Assembly (NCBI RefSeq): GCF_002836415.1
Contig: NZ_PJBP01000169.1
Coordinates: 1 to 50,097, forward strand
DNA: 50,097 bases
Direction: 5' to 3'
Source: Psychromonas sp. MB-3u-54
GTDB lineage: Bacteria; Pseudomonadota; Gammaproteobacteria; Enterobacterales; Psychromonadaceae
A program made the position numbers and the translations under genes. The notes beneath the pieces were generated by a model, which worked only from the letters and a program-made list of their open reading frames with translations, was not told where the DNA came from and did not search any database. This document shows, piece by piece, positions 17,464 through 26,841 of the stretch (within the stretch, counting starts at the first letter, position 1; each line of letters begins with the position of its first letter).

Positions 17464-17607
17464 TTATTTATTCCCTTTTTGATTTGGGTTTAACTGTTTA
17501 CCACGATTCCCCTGATTTTGGTCATGTTGACGATTTGTTCCAGGTATCCCTTTGTTACTGTTGGGAATGTTAGCTGCATTATCTTTAGGACTTATTTTCT
17601 TCTTCAT
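17464..17607 (-). CDS. 47-residue hydrophilic Asn/Gln-rich small protein
   Basis: A short gene with a good ribosome binding site (AAGGAAAC, then ATG at 17607) that ends just before a strong terminator, both signs that it is real. The protein starts MKKKISPKDNAANIPNSNKG and ends in an Asn/Gln/Lys-rich tail (TNRQHDQNQGNRGKQLNPNQ). It has no hydrophobic segment and is probably disordered. It lies 16 bases after the stop of the GRDP-like gene, in one transcript with it. Function is unknown. Confidence 0.7.
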   Translation of the reverse strand: MKKKISPKDNAANIPNSNKGIPGTNRQHDQNQGNRGKQLNPNQKGNK

Positions 17608-17623
17608 TATTGTTTCCTTATCT

Positions 17624-18115
17624 TTATTTACAAGCACCAGGTACACGGCAGGCGCATGCACTCGGGGCGTGACAAGCATGGCCCTCACAACGTGACGCTT
17701 TTTCCCATGATTTGGCCATAGAAACGTCAAAATGTTTTTCATATAGATCAATGGTTTTATCAAATGATTGTTCTAATAGTTTTTGGTCATCTTTACCATA
17801 AACCCCAAAATACGGGTAATGATCAATAAAACGTCCAAACAATTTTTCACAATCTTCACGATAAGCACGGGTATCAAGAATATGGGCATGCCAAACCTTA
17901 TCAACCAGTTTACTGGGTACGAGTACTTCTGAAGGATAGAGCATTTTTAACGTTAAAAAACGTTGATACTCTAGTTGACCTGCATCCCATTCTTCGACAG
18001 CCATTTCAGCCTCGTCAGTATCAGTAAATTTATGCTTTAAACGCTCAAAGTCTAACGCAGAAACCTTCTCATTTAAGATACCCATCTGCTTCTGAATATT
18101 TTCTACCTGTTTCAT
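17624..18115 (-). CDS. GRDP-like protein with Cys-rich C-terminal tail
   Basis: A 163-residue protein. The central block PSKLVDKVWHAHILDTRAY followed by YPYFGVYG matches the glycine-rich-domain-containing-protein-like family (DUF1399 type), whose HxH-type motif occurs in plants, fungi and scattered bacteria. The last about 22 residues are a Cys/His/Ala-rich tail (CEGHACHAPSACACRVPGAC) with six cysteines, suggestive of metal binding or of a peptide that is later modified. The gene has its own ribosome binding site (GGAGAAAA). It is followed by the 47-residue protein and preceded by a small ParE-like gene, all co-directional. The role is unknown. Confidence 0.75.
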   Translation of the reverse strand: MKQVENIQKQMGILNEKVSALDFERLKHKFTDTDEAEMAVEEWDAGQLEYQRFLTLKMLYPSEVLVPSKLVDKVWHAHILDTRAYREDCEKLFGRFIDHYPYFGVYGKDDQKLLEQSFDKTIDLYEKHFDVSMAKSWEKASRCEGHACHAPSACACRVPGACK

Positions 18116-18144
18116 ATTTTTCTCCGAAATAAATATAGATGCAC

Positions 18145-18417
18145 TTATTTGTGCCTTCGTTTTATTTCGGTTTCAAATTTTTGTCGGGTAATAATTCTGA
18201 ATGGCTCTATATGTTTATTTGTTTGCAGGCATAATAAACGCCAGTGTTTACTGAGTTTAAAGCGAATAACATTAGGGCAACAGTGAATACGTTTACCACC
18301 TAAGGCAGAAAAAGATTCCCCATTAGATAACGCTAACTCAATAGATTTTGCTTTTTGTTGATAGCATTCAGGAAGATGCAAATTGTGCGGTTGGATTAGT
18401 TGATTAATTGATGTCAT
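18145..18417 (-). CDS. small ParE-like fold protein
   Basis: A 90-residue basic protein. The segment GGKRIHCCPNVIRFKLSKHW followed by RLLC and, near the end, FRIITRQKFETEIKRR resembles the ParE-like toxin domain found without a classical antitoxin in some genomes. No antitoxin-like gene (short acidic or DNA-binding protein) is adjacent, so a toxin role is doubtful. A ribosome binding site (AAGGAGCT) precedes the ATG. It lies 29 bases upstream of the GRDP-like gene and probably shares its transcript. Confidence 0.6.
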   Translation of the reverse strand: MTSINQLIQPHNLHLPECYQQKAKSIELALSNGESFSALGGKRIHCCPNVIRFKLSKHWRLLCLQTNKHIEPFRIITRQKFETEIKRRHK

Positions 18418-18479
18418 AAATAGCTCCTTTTTTTGACTTCGAAGCTAGTTTGTTTGAGTGCAGTGCACTCACAACAATT

Positions 18480-19148
18480 TTATGAAATTAAATCGTCTAA
18501 TAATTTATCGAACTCAAGTGCTTCTTTATATTCTTTATCTATCTTCATTTTGTAGTCTTGAATAATAGGCAGGATTGGTTCAATATTTTTTGAGAGTTCC
18601 CATGATTTTTCTAAATTACCTGATAAGTAGTGTGCCAGCATACTGTCCGTCACTGATAATGCAGCACTCTGTACCAGAAGTGCTTGCATTAAATTTGTTA
18701 TCCCTGTGAAAGACAATTGCGGTAATTCAACATAGGGATTAGGTAACCTTTTTTGGCTAAGGCAACTATCCGATTCAAGCATTGTAACAAAGCGTTCCAC
18801 TTCAGCGCTAAGTAGCCCAATTCCAGCAATCGATTGTCTGTCTTGCAGTAACAATCGTATTGCTTTCGCTTTATCCGCTCGAACAGTTTTATTTTCAAAA
18901 ATTGATTTTATAGTTTTACTGTCGGGGAAAATACTTTGTAGTAGTACCGCGTTATACAATTTATCTAGCTGGTCATAAGTGATAAAAATTGTATTTTTAT
19001 CACTGTTCTGAATTGGCTCTTTATAATGGCTGATAAATCCACTTCTAACCAAGGGATAAATAAGATCTTTAAATGATTTGTACTTTGCTATTTCCACTCC
19101 AAAAAGTTTATGAATAGCCCGTGGTATCTGAATGCCTTTATTGTTCAC
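18480..19148 (-). CDS. uncharacterised cytosolic protein, third gene of a three-gene operon
   Basis: About 222 residues from a GTG at 19148. That start was chosen because the longer frame (to 19262) would overlap the upstream gene by 125 bases, whereas GTGAACAATAA overlaps its stop by 11. The protein is mostly helical and has no membrane segment. The region GVEIAKYKSFKDLIYPLVRS to TIFITYDQL could be a winged helix. I do not recognise the family. It follows a small secreted protein and a membrane protein with overlapping reading frames, so all three are probably made together. Confidence 0.65.
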   Translation of the reverse strand: MNNKGIQIPRAIHKLFGVEIAKYKSFKDLIYPLVRSGFISHYKEPIQNSDKNTIFITYDQLDKLYNAVLLQSIFPDSKTIKSIFENKTVRADKAKAIRLLLQDRQSIAGIGLLSAEVERFVTMLESDSCLSQKRLPNPYVELPQLSFTGITNLMQALLVQSAALSVTDSMLAHYLSGNLEKSWELSKNIEPILPIIQDYKMKIDKEYKEALEFDKLLDDLIS

Positions 19149-19470
19149 AAGATTTATCCAATAACTTGTTTTCAGAAAATGGCCTTTTAAAACCTTGTTG
19201 TGCCGCAATGAATTTCGCACGCTTAAACCAATCATTTGAACAGCGGTATTCATTTTTAGCATTTTCCTGCAGTACGCCTAAGCAATATCCCGCTCTTAGT
19301 CCTTCCGAAAGAGAAGTGGTTTGTGCCGCAAGAAATTTCTGTTCATTACGAGAATCATAAATATTGACTAATTCTACGCAGCTATCAATAAGAGGTAATT
19401 GTTTGGCCATTACAGAGGTATTTATTAATATCGGCATTAACAATAAAAAAAGGGCAGTTCTGTATTTCAT
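19138..19470 (-). CDS. small secreted Cys-containing protein, possibly Rap1a/Tai-like
   Basis: A 110-residue protein with a clear signal peptide (MKYRTALFLLLMPILINTSV, cleavage near VMA). The mature part has four Cys residues and the block SLSEGLRAGYCLGVLQ, which is reminiscent of Rap1a/Tai-type periplasmic proteins (several are type VI secretion immunity proteins), where a GYC-G motif is common. That link is weak. The ATG overlaps the stop of the upstream membrane-protein gene by four bases (ATGA). It probably acts in the periplasm. Confidence 0.7.
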   Translation of the reverse strand: MKYRTALFLLLMPILINTSVMAKQLPLIDSCVELVNIYDSRNEQKFLAAQTTSLSEGLRAGYCLGVLQENAKNEYRCSNDWFKRAKFIAAQQGFKRPFSENKLLDKSCEQ

Positions 19471-20066
19471 GATTTTATTTCATCCACGGATTTTGTTGAT
19501 TGTGAGGCTGTATCTTCATTATTCTCAGTGTTTGATGAAGATACATGGGTCGTTGCGTATTTCTCATTATCAGACTTAGAAGTATTTAATTCCTTATCTA
19601 ATCTTAAACTAGGGCTTGGCACGGCAATATAGAAACTAAGTAATACAATCGAAAACGATATCACTTGTAGTATATTTACCTCTGTTTGCGTTAAGCTTCG
19701 AATTACCGAGCTACCCTTCATAATATCTGGGATTGCGATTACGCCTATAAACAGGGAAGTAATAACGGCGAATGACGCTATAACAATAAACGGTTTGGTA
19801 ATAGCGTTATACCATTTAACACTGGTACGTTTTATGATGAAGATATATCGTAGAATTAATATTAATAATAATCCGCAAAAAAGTAATTCGGACATTGAAA
19901 GGTCGGACAGTCCTTCTCCATATTCAATTAAGCTTTGAAAAACCAATATTAAAACCATCGCGCCGATAAATATCAAAGCCACATATATACTTGTTTCAAA
20001 CATCCATCTAAGAATACGAGCAAAGTACCAATCAATATTGATTATTATTTTTTTAAAACTTTCCAT
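19467..20066 (-). CDS. uncharacterised membrane protein, first gene of a three-gene operon
   Basis: A 199-residue protein with four predicted membrane helices: about residues 25-45, 60-80, 90-113 and 130-147. A polar, Ser/Asn/Glu-rich tail of about 45 residues follows. It has no recognised domain. The ATG at 20066 is preceded by a ribosome binding site (AGGGAGGAAC). The stop overlaps the start of the secreted-protein gene. The decayed region upstream suggests this operon sits at the edge of an unstable stretch. Confidence 0.75.
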   Translation of the reverse strand: MESFKKIIINIDWYFARILRWMFETSIYVALIFIGAMVLILVFQSLIEYGEGLSDLSMSELLFCGLLLILILRYIFIIKRTSVKWYNAITKPFIVIASFAVITSLFIGVIAIPDIMKGSSVIRSLTQTEVNILQVISFSIVLLSFYIAVPSPSLRLDKELNTSKSDNEKYATTHVSSSNTENNEDTASQSTKSVDEIKS

Positions 20067-22853
20067 GTTCCTCCCTAAGCTTCACTCTAAATAAAATAAC
20101 ATCAACACCAAGTTGTTATCTGACATATTACTAACAACTTGTTATTGATGGTTAAATTGTATAGCGTGCAATATTAAAATCATATTTTCAATATAAATAT
20201 AATATAAAAGTTTTATTTTATAGCGACAACTTAATCGAGGCTAGAAGGTGATCATGAAACTACTCGTATTTATAGTTAAATAACGGTATTTGAATTCTAT
20301 CGCGGTGATTCTTTGGATAGAGTTAAATATTGTTATTGATGGAAAGATATGTAAGTGGATTTACTAAATGGTGGCATAAGTTACTAGAGGGCGAGGTAAA
20401 TGTTGAACTCGACAGCACAAGTATCATTATCATTTACCACTAAAGGATATTGAACAGTTTGATATACAACAAGTCTGGTTTTCTGATCGTGTGGTGATAG
20501 CTGGTGGTCATCAAAATTAAAAGGGCCTGAGCAGACCACGCCAACGGGGCAGTTTTTTGTCGATAATACAGGTAAAAAGCGGTCTCAAAATGAGTGATGG
20601 CATGACTATCATCGACAAACAAATGCGAAACCCGTTTTAATCGGCCACTATACCTTAAACGGACGCCCTGCAAAAAAATCACAGTCGGTTGTTTGTGTTG
20701 ATTACAATGCCGCAAAAGCAGATAACCCCTTAGTTGCCTATGAAGTGTGCCTGGCCGCTGAAAGTACAACAAATTTTGGGGATGAGTGTAATTTTCATTA
20801 CATTAATAAAGCCAATTATGCGGGAGTTATTTTAATGGCAGGAAGCATAATAATAAAACGATTATAGAGATTAAAATGGAGTGAAAATATGCCAGGTAAA
20901 TTTGAGCAAATACCTATTATTACATATAGACATAGAGGCATAGATTTTATATCCGCACGAAGCTAAACGGGGCGACTATGATGTATTAGATTAGATCAAA
21001 TCTGTCATTGAGATGGCATAAATATTCGCCAGTTAAGATATTACTGTATTAGATGATGATGAAATTAAAAGAGAGCTCAGCCAATCTCCGCTATTAAAAA
21101 AAAGATAAAGGATTACATTAAAATGCAATGAATCGAGTTTTACCTTTGTAAATTTTAATTTTGAAACAAATGACTAACGCATTAATTGACTTGCACCCAT
21201 ATGATAATGATTTTTGCTCTTAACAAGGCACATTTTTTCTAAATTAGATTAATAAAGGATAAGTTTAATAAGTTAAGTTAAATTATCGTTTAAATTCTGC
21301 TTCTGCAAAATACTTCAATCGTTATTAAAATCCTCTATTAGTAAAGACGGTTAAATTCAAACGGGCTGAATTACCTCCATGGGCTATTACTCGAAAAAAT
21401 CCCTATAAAATTTATCGTCTATTTGCTTATAAACCTGCTAGCAAGGCTTCACGGTATAAAGCACATTATTCAAACTTATTTACTCTTAATATTTCAGATT
21501 ATGCCAATGGTCATACTCATTATTAACAATTTTGCGTAAGGTATATAGAGACAGATTTTTGATTTGAAATATCAGATACTCCAAAGTGTGTTAATTAACT
21601 TTTTAAATATATTTAATGATATTAATCGTTATTGTAGAAGTATTATTTTTCAAATATAAACGCTGCAATAAAATTAAAAAAAGTGATTTATACGCTTTTG
21701 TATTAGACGGTAGTAAAAGAGCTTTATAAAGAATATTCACCCGCTCACTCTCAATATCACCAATGAAGAGGTAATAAGATTTATTTATTAGAAGGAGATT
21801 ATTTTACAAATATAAAAAGAGAAAATAAGAACAAATAGTTTATTTAATATAATTCTAAAAATTTTAATTGTGCTTGTTAGGCTAATCAAAATCATGATGA
21901 TTTACTTAAACGAGAGGAACCTACAAATAAAAAATTAACGGAAAAGACAACGAGCGTTAAAAGTGAAAATCTTAAAGCGATACTATTTTTATTTCATGCG
22001 GATCTTGACCCTAAGACTGCCTCTGCAGTTAAAAACACATTTAAACTAGATATTTTTACAGCTTAAAAATAAAAAAATATTATTCTGATAACAGCAGCTA
22101 AAGAGGATGTTATTTCTTATGGGAAAACAACGGAATAATCTAATATTTTTAAGTTATCAATTTTTATAAATGCAGATGCTCATTTTGAATGAGCTTTAAT
22201 TGCTGTCGCTCAAAAAAATTTAGAAGATACTAATAAAAACGTTCGTAAATTAAAAATACTTTAAATAAAATAGAGAGTGATCAATAAAACAGATGTAACG
22301 CTACTATTTTTTAAGACGATAAAATATTTTAAAAAAAATGATTCTTTGATTCTAATAAGAGGAGTTATGGGCTGCAATTATTGAATGGATAGAGACAAAA
22401 TTGTTTTTAAAGAAATAGAACGGTAAATCGAAACTACCCGTTTGAATATAATGACATTAATTTATTGCTTGAATTACCTATTCCCCCTTATGGACTTCAA
22501 TAATCATAATCCAAGTTGTTACCTTTGGGTTTTTTCATTTAAGAGAAAAAAGCTGGTGGCTGATAGCAACCTTAATGGTTTTATAGAATGGAAGACTACC
22601 TTTCTATAATTCAAAATTCCTGCAATAGATAACGAAGGCATTCGCGAAATAGGACGCTGACGAAGAGTAAATTTGAATATTGTCTAAATAAATTGAACGC
22701 CCACATCAATAATCTCAATTTAACTTGTGCTTATTGATATCTAAATATTTACAATTACCTTTGAGCTTCGATGAACTATTAGCGCCACGTTCATTGATAA
22801 AGCTGGTGGCCATTCAATGGAAGGAATAGGCAGTTTGGTCCTTCATAGCATAT
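20067..22853. other. 2.8-kb decayed, AT-rich region without intact genes
   Basis: All frames are broken by stops, yet coding-like fragments remain on the plus strand. The clearest is near 20640-20865: GHYTLNGRPAKKSQSVVCVD, a further 40 codons, and a stop. Others lie near 20930-21110 (PHEAKRGDYDVLD; DITVLDDDEIKRELSQSP), 21355-21530 (RAELPPWAITRKNPYKIYRL) and 21985-22060 (FHADLDPKTASAVKN). I could not assign any of them to a family. A 110-codon minus-strand frame at 20440-20772 is antisense to the first fragment and is not credible. The pattern is that of several genes decaying by point mutation. Confidence 0.6.
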
Positions 22854-23170
22854 TTACGCATCGTCAAGGATTTTACCAAACCTGCCGGATATCGAATGGA
22901 CATCATCCATCACCGCCAACAAACAAGGAATCAACACCAGAGTGATTGGAGTCGCGAACAAAATGCCATAACCCATCACCAGCGCCATAGGTGCCGAAAA
23001 TGGATCGGCACCACCAAGACCATAGGCCATTGGTAACAAACCAGCCACGGTAGTGATAGAGGTCAAAACGATAGGGCGTAGCCTGATTTGAGCTGCGCTG
23101 ATGATCTGTTCGTGAGCACTTAACGCACTCTGGGGGAGGCATGCGGTTGACCAGGTTCACCAGAATAAGC
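22854..23170 (-). pseudogene. C-terminal fragment of an AcrB/HAE-type RND efflux pump
   Basis: A 70-codon frame encodes TSITTVAGLLPMAYGLGGAD, PFSAPMALVMGYGILFATP and VLIPCLLAVMDD, the last membrane helices of an RND drug or cation pump. The preceding piece, NSLILVNLVNRMPPPE, is in another frame, so at least one frameshift is present. No other part of the roughly 1000-residue protein was found. It differs clearly from the intact CusA-type pump at 26838-29966, so it is a relic of a different pump. Confidence 0.85.
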
Positions 23171-23525
23171 GAATTATTCTGCTCTAATTGAACTGGATAC
23201 TTTAATTTTGGATAATACGTCCACTATCGATGTGAACATTACTATAACCCTTAGATAGTGTAATCAAATGAGCTTCCGGCTCGCCGAAGGTAAGTTAACT
23301 AATTTCAGTGTAGTCCGTCTATTCTTTATAGTTACGATGGCGTAACAAATTCAGGGTATTGCTATAATTTAGTGAGGAAATGTCTTTTGTCACTTTTATC
23401 CTGTACTACAATCATCAGTACCAAGAGTAAATTTTTTCGTATAATAAAAAAAAGCTAATTAATGATTGATTTCCCCAATGGATAATGGCCTAATGCTTTT
23501 CCATTTTTCACCTATCGATTTGAAT
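23171..23525. other. region upstream of the copper-island small secreted protein gene
   Basis: About 355 bases with no intact frame. A TATAAT at about 23441-23446 is a candidate -10 element for the copper-island genes that follow, but no convincing -35 or CueR-like dyad accompanies it. Confidence 0.35.
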
Positions 23526-23876
23526 ATGAAGCGATTTGTCACATTAATATTGATGCTCACAGCACTGATAGCTTTCACCCAGAAAGTCACGGCGTTTGCA
23601 CCTCTATTAGAAAGTGAAATGGTTTCGATGATGAATTGCACAATGTCTGCGGGTCTAAACGAACCAAAAATGGAGATGAGTCAAACAGATTGTGGTGGTG
23701 ATGGAATGCCTAATAGCATGGATTGCCAAAGCTATTGTGTAACCTCTGAGATTCATTTTATCGGACATGATCCCTTGGTTAATCAACCAGAGTTACAACT
23801 TCCTTACCAAACGCGCATTTCTGGCACCCCTTATTACCTTCCTGAGCCCTTATATCGTCCTCCCTTTATAGGTTAA
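23526..23876 (+). CDS. small secreted Cys/Met-containing protein at the head of the cus-type operon
   Basis: About 116 residues from ATG 23526 (MKRFVTLILMLTALIAF). This start gives a proper signal peptide, whereas the longer frame from 23466 adds a non-signal stretch. The mature part contains MMNCTMSAG, MEMSQTDCGG and MDCQSYC, so Met and Cys clusters fit for copper(I). Similar small exported proteins stand upstream of cus-type operons in marine gammaproteobacteria. It may act as a periplasmic copper carrier or sensor, but this is inference. It is about 185 bases upstream of the tolC-like gene. Confidence 0.7.
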   Translation: MKRFVTLILMLTALIAFTQKVTAFAPLLESEMVSMMNCTMSAGLNEPKMEMSQTDCGGDGMPNSMDCQSYCVTSEIHFIGHDPLVNQPELQLPYQTRISGTPYYLPEPLYRPPFIG

Positions 23877-24060
23877 CTGTTTTTTTGTTCAGTTTTTAGC
23901 TGAATCAAGGTTTTGATTTTTAGTGCGTTAATTCGCCTCTTTATCAAAAAACAGATTGATTTATTTTTACCGAACTCCTGTATTTAAAGCTTCTTGTTGT
24001 TCTTTTTTTGAAAAAAGAGATGAGTTGGCAATAAAAAGGAGTTTGTAATAAAGGAAAGTG

Positions 24061-25374
24061 ATGATGAAAATCACCTCATATGTTTTATTAAAAAACCATT
24101 TTGCTGTTAATACACTATTTAACAGCCTGTTTAGTTTAACGTTTTTGTTTAGTTTTAATCTTTTTGCACAGGGCATTAGTCTTCATGATGCTGAGCAGAT
24201 GGCGATTAAATCCGACCCCGCACAGCAAATCTATCAATCCCAACAAGCTGCATTGATTGCACAGGGCATTGCCGGCTCTACGCTGGCCGACCCTATGGTA
24301 AAGCTGGGCATGGCTAACGTGCCGACGGATAGTTTTCAATTAGATCAAGATCCTATGACCCAAATCAGCGTTGGCTTATCACAACAATTTAGTCGTGGTT
24401 CGCAACGTGAATTGACTCAGGAAGGCTTTAATCAACGCGCTGATATGACGGTTTCTTTAGGCTTAGATCGCCAGTTAAATGTTAAAAAAAGCGTGCGTGA
24501 GCTGTGGCTTAAAATTCTGTTTATCGATAAATCATTACGAATAGTAAAAGAAAATAAAAAACTATTTTCAGGTTTTTACCGAGATTTGCAGGCGAAATTT
24601 TCTTTAGGACTTACTGAGCACGAAGATTTAATTTTAGCAGAAATTGAGATCAGTAAATTTGATGAAAAACTTGCTGCGTTAAATCAACAATCACTTAATT
24701 ATCGCAGTTTGTTAAGTGAGCATATCGGCGAATATGCCTATCAGCCACTGCCGAGTGCAATACCGCAATGGCCACAAACCCTGTCCTATGTAAAGGCCGT
24801 TAATGCCAAAAATACCGAGCATTATGAATTGCTTAGCAATCACCCGAAAGCCCAAATGTTAGTGCAGAGTATAACACTGGCGGATAACGGCATCGAACTT
24901 GCTGAGCAGAATTACAAACCCGGTTTTAAACTGGAAGTGGGTTACGGACATCGCTTAAGTGAGACTGATATGGGAAAACCAAGATCGGATCTATTGAGCG
25001 CTTTTGTGTCTATGGATATTCCGTTATTTACCGATAAACGCCAAGATCAAAAACTTATCTCTGCGCAATATAACAAAGGGCAGAAGCAAGCTGAACATCG
25101 TTTGTTATTGCGCCAGCTTAATGCGTTATTAAATGCTGAAATCAGTAATTATCAGCAACTTCAATCGCGTCAAATCCGTTACCAGGATAGTCTTCTGAAA
25201 CAGGCTAAACTGCATGCCAGACTGTTAGAGCAAAGTTATCAATCTAATACGCGTCCTTTCAAAGAGGTTATTGATGCCTACATCCATGAGCAGAATCTGA
25301 CCTTAGAATATCAACAACTGTATTTCGATGGCCTTAAAAGCCTGTCTAACATCCGTTATTTCCAGGCACTTTAA
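24061..25374 (+). CDS. TolC-family outer-membrane efflux protein (CusC-type)
   Basis: About 437 residues. A signal-like hydrophobic stretch ends near FSFNLFAQ. Two TolC-type repeats follow, as long coiled-coil helices with the typical HDAEQMAIKSDP opening and ADNGIELAEQNYKPGFKLEV in the second half. It would form the outer-membrane channel of a tripartite heavy-metal pump with the next two genes. The start lies among GTG/ATG/ATG codons at 24058-24066; ATG 24061 was picked after AAAGGAAAG. The spacing to the adaptor gene is 12 bases, so this is an operon. Confidence 0.88.
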   Translation: MMKITSYVLLKNHFAVNTLFNSLFSLTFLFSFNLFAQGISLHDAEQMAIKSDPAQQIYQSQQAALIAQGIAGSTLADPMVKLGMANVPTDSFQLDQDPMTQISVGLSQQFSRGSQRELTQEGFNQRADMTVSLGLDRQLNVKKSVRELWLKILFIDKSLRIVKENKKLFSGFYRDLQAKFSLGLTEHEDLILAEIEISKFDEKLAALNQQSLNYRSLLSEHIGEYAYQPLPSAIPQWPQTLSYVKAVNAKNTEHYELLSNHPKAQMLVQSITLADNGIELAEQNYKPGFKLEVGYGHRLSETDMGKPRSDLLSAFVSMDIPLFTDKRQDQKLISAQYNKGQKQAEHRLLLRQLNALLNAEISNYQQLQSRQIRYQDSLLKQAKLHARLLEQSYQSNTRPFKEVIDAYIHEQNLTLEYQQLYFDGLKSLSNIRYFQAL

Positions 25375-25386
25375 TAGGAAAATATT

Positions 25387-26841
25387 ATGCGTTATTTATT
25401 AGTCTTAATTGTTGGTTTATTTTTGGGGATCGTCGCGACCAAGAATCAGCAAATCAATAGTTTGTTTAGTACAACACAAAAAACAGCAGAGCCAGAAGTT
25501 TTGTATTGGGTTGCCCCGATGGATGCCAATTATCAGCGTGACAAACCGGGTAAATCGCCGATGGGCATGGATTTAGTGCCTGTTTATGCAGAAGCTGAAA
25601 AAGCTGAGCCTAAAATTTTATATTGGGTTGCCCCGATGGATGCGAATTATCAGCGAGATAAACCGGGTAAGTCCCCGATGGGCATGGACTTAGTCCCTGT
25701 CTACGAGGAAGCAGGCGGCGAGTCTGAAGCGGGCTTAGTTAAAATCTCACCGGCGGTTGAAAATAATCTTGGCGTACGTACAGGAAAGGTAGTTAATGCA
25801 CCGTTAAATATCTCCATCAATACATTAGGGACAGTGCAGGCCAATGAGAATGGGCTGTGGCAAATCAATAGCCGAGTCTCGGGATGGATTGAAAAACTGT
25901 ATGTTAAATCCGTGGGCGTTGAAGTTAAAAAAGGGCAGCCCCTGTTTGATCTTTATTCCCCGGAGTTGGTGAAAGCACAGGAATCATTATTTAATGCGAT
26001 GAACTTAAATCGTAACAATTTAATTACTTCGTCAAAAGCGCGTTTACAGGCATTAGGGGTAAATAAAGATCAAATTGAAAATATAATAAAAAATAAAAAA
26101 GTATTACAAAATATCACCGTTTTCGCACCGCAAAAAGGCACTATTTCGAAGCTTAAATTAAATGAAGGAGCGTTTATTTCGCCTTCTACTGTGGTTATCA
26201 CCGCGGTTAATTTAGATACGGTTTGGGTGGACGTTGAAGTGTTTGCCGCACAAGTATCATTAGTTAAGCTCGGCGATTTAGCCTCTATGACCTTAGATTA
26301 TTTTCCGGGGCAGAAATGGGAAGGGCAGGTTGATTTTATCTACCCTGAAATGAACGCCAGTAATCGTACCCTGAGGGTTCGTCTGCAATTTGATAATCCC
26401 ACTGCGTTATTAAAACTGAATATGTTTGCCAGTGTCACGCTGATCCCGCAAATGAAGCAAAGAACACTGCAAATTCCTCGGGAAGCGGTAATTTATGCCG
26501 GTAACATGAATCGCGTCGTATTAGCCTTAGGTGAGGGTAATTTTAAGTCTGTGCTGGTTAATTTAGGGCTGGAAAACAAACAATCCGTGGAAGTTTTGTC
26601 GGGTTTAAGTGAAGGGCAGGAAATAGTTACCTCGGCGCAATTTCTATTAGATTCAGAATCCAGCATCAGTGCAGATTTTGGGCGAATGTTAGAGCTTGAT
26701 AAAAACAAAAAAAGTCAGCCTGAGTCCGATTCAAGCAATGAAGATGATGATTTAGATTGGCTCGATTTAGGTGAGCAGTCTGATTTCGGTTTATCAGGAA
26801 ACAACACTTCAGGACCCGTTGCTCGGAAGGTGACATTATGA
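25387..26841 (+). CDS. cusB: CusB-type periplasmic adaptor with two heavy-metal-binding domains
   Basis: A 484-residue membrane-fusion protein. The N-terminal membrane anchor (about residues 3-20) precedes two near-identical copies (about residues 37-68 and 78-108) of a heavy-metal-binding domain (YWVAPMDANYQRDKPGKSPM, then GMDLVPVY). A lipoyl/barrel-sandwich region with SPELVKAQ and a beta-barrel follow. The C-terminal tail is acidic (DEDDDLDWLDLGE type). CusB collects copper(I) or silver and passes it to CusA. Most relatives have one such metal-binding domain. The stop overlaps the cusA start (ATGA). Confidence 0.9.
   Translation: MRYLLVLIVGLFLGIVATKNQQINSLFSTTQKTAEPEVLYWVAPMDANYQRDKPGKSPMGMDLVPVYAEAEKAEPKILYWVAPMDANYQRDKPGKSPMGMDLVPVYEEAGGESEAGLVKISPAVENNLGVRTGKVVNAPLNISINTLGTVQANENGLWQINSRVSGWIEKLYVKSVGVEVKKGQPLFDLYSPELVKAQESLFNAMNLNRNNLITSSKARLQALGVNKDQIENIIKNKKVLQNITVFAPQKGTISKLKLNEGAFISPSTVVITAVNLDTVWVDVEVFAAQVSLVKLGDLASMTLDYFPGQKWEGQVDFIYPEMNASNRTLRVRLQFDNPTALLKLNMFASVTLIPQMKQRTLQIPREAVIYAGNMNRVVLALGEGNFKSVLVNLGLENKQSVEVLSGLSEGQEIVTSAQFLLDSESSISADFGRMLELDKNKKSQPESDSSNEDDDLDWLDLGEQSDFGLSGNNTSGPVARKVTL

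Noticed and set aside
20440-20772. 110-codon minus-strand frame in the decayed region
   Set aside because: It is antisense to a better coding-like fragment, lacks a ribosome binding site and has no recognisable domain.
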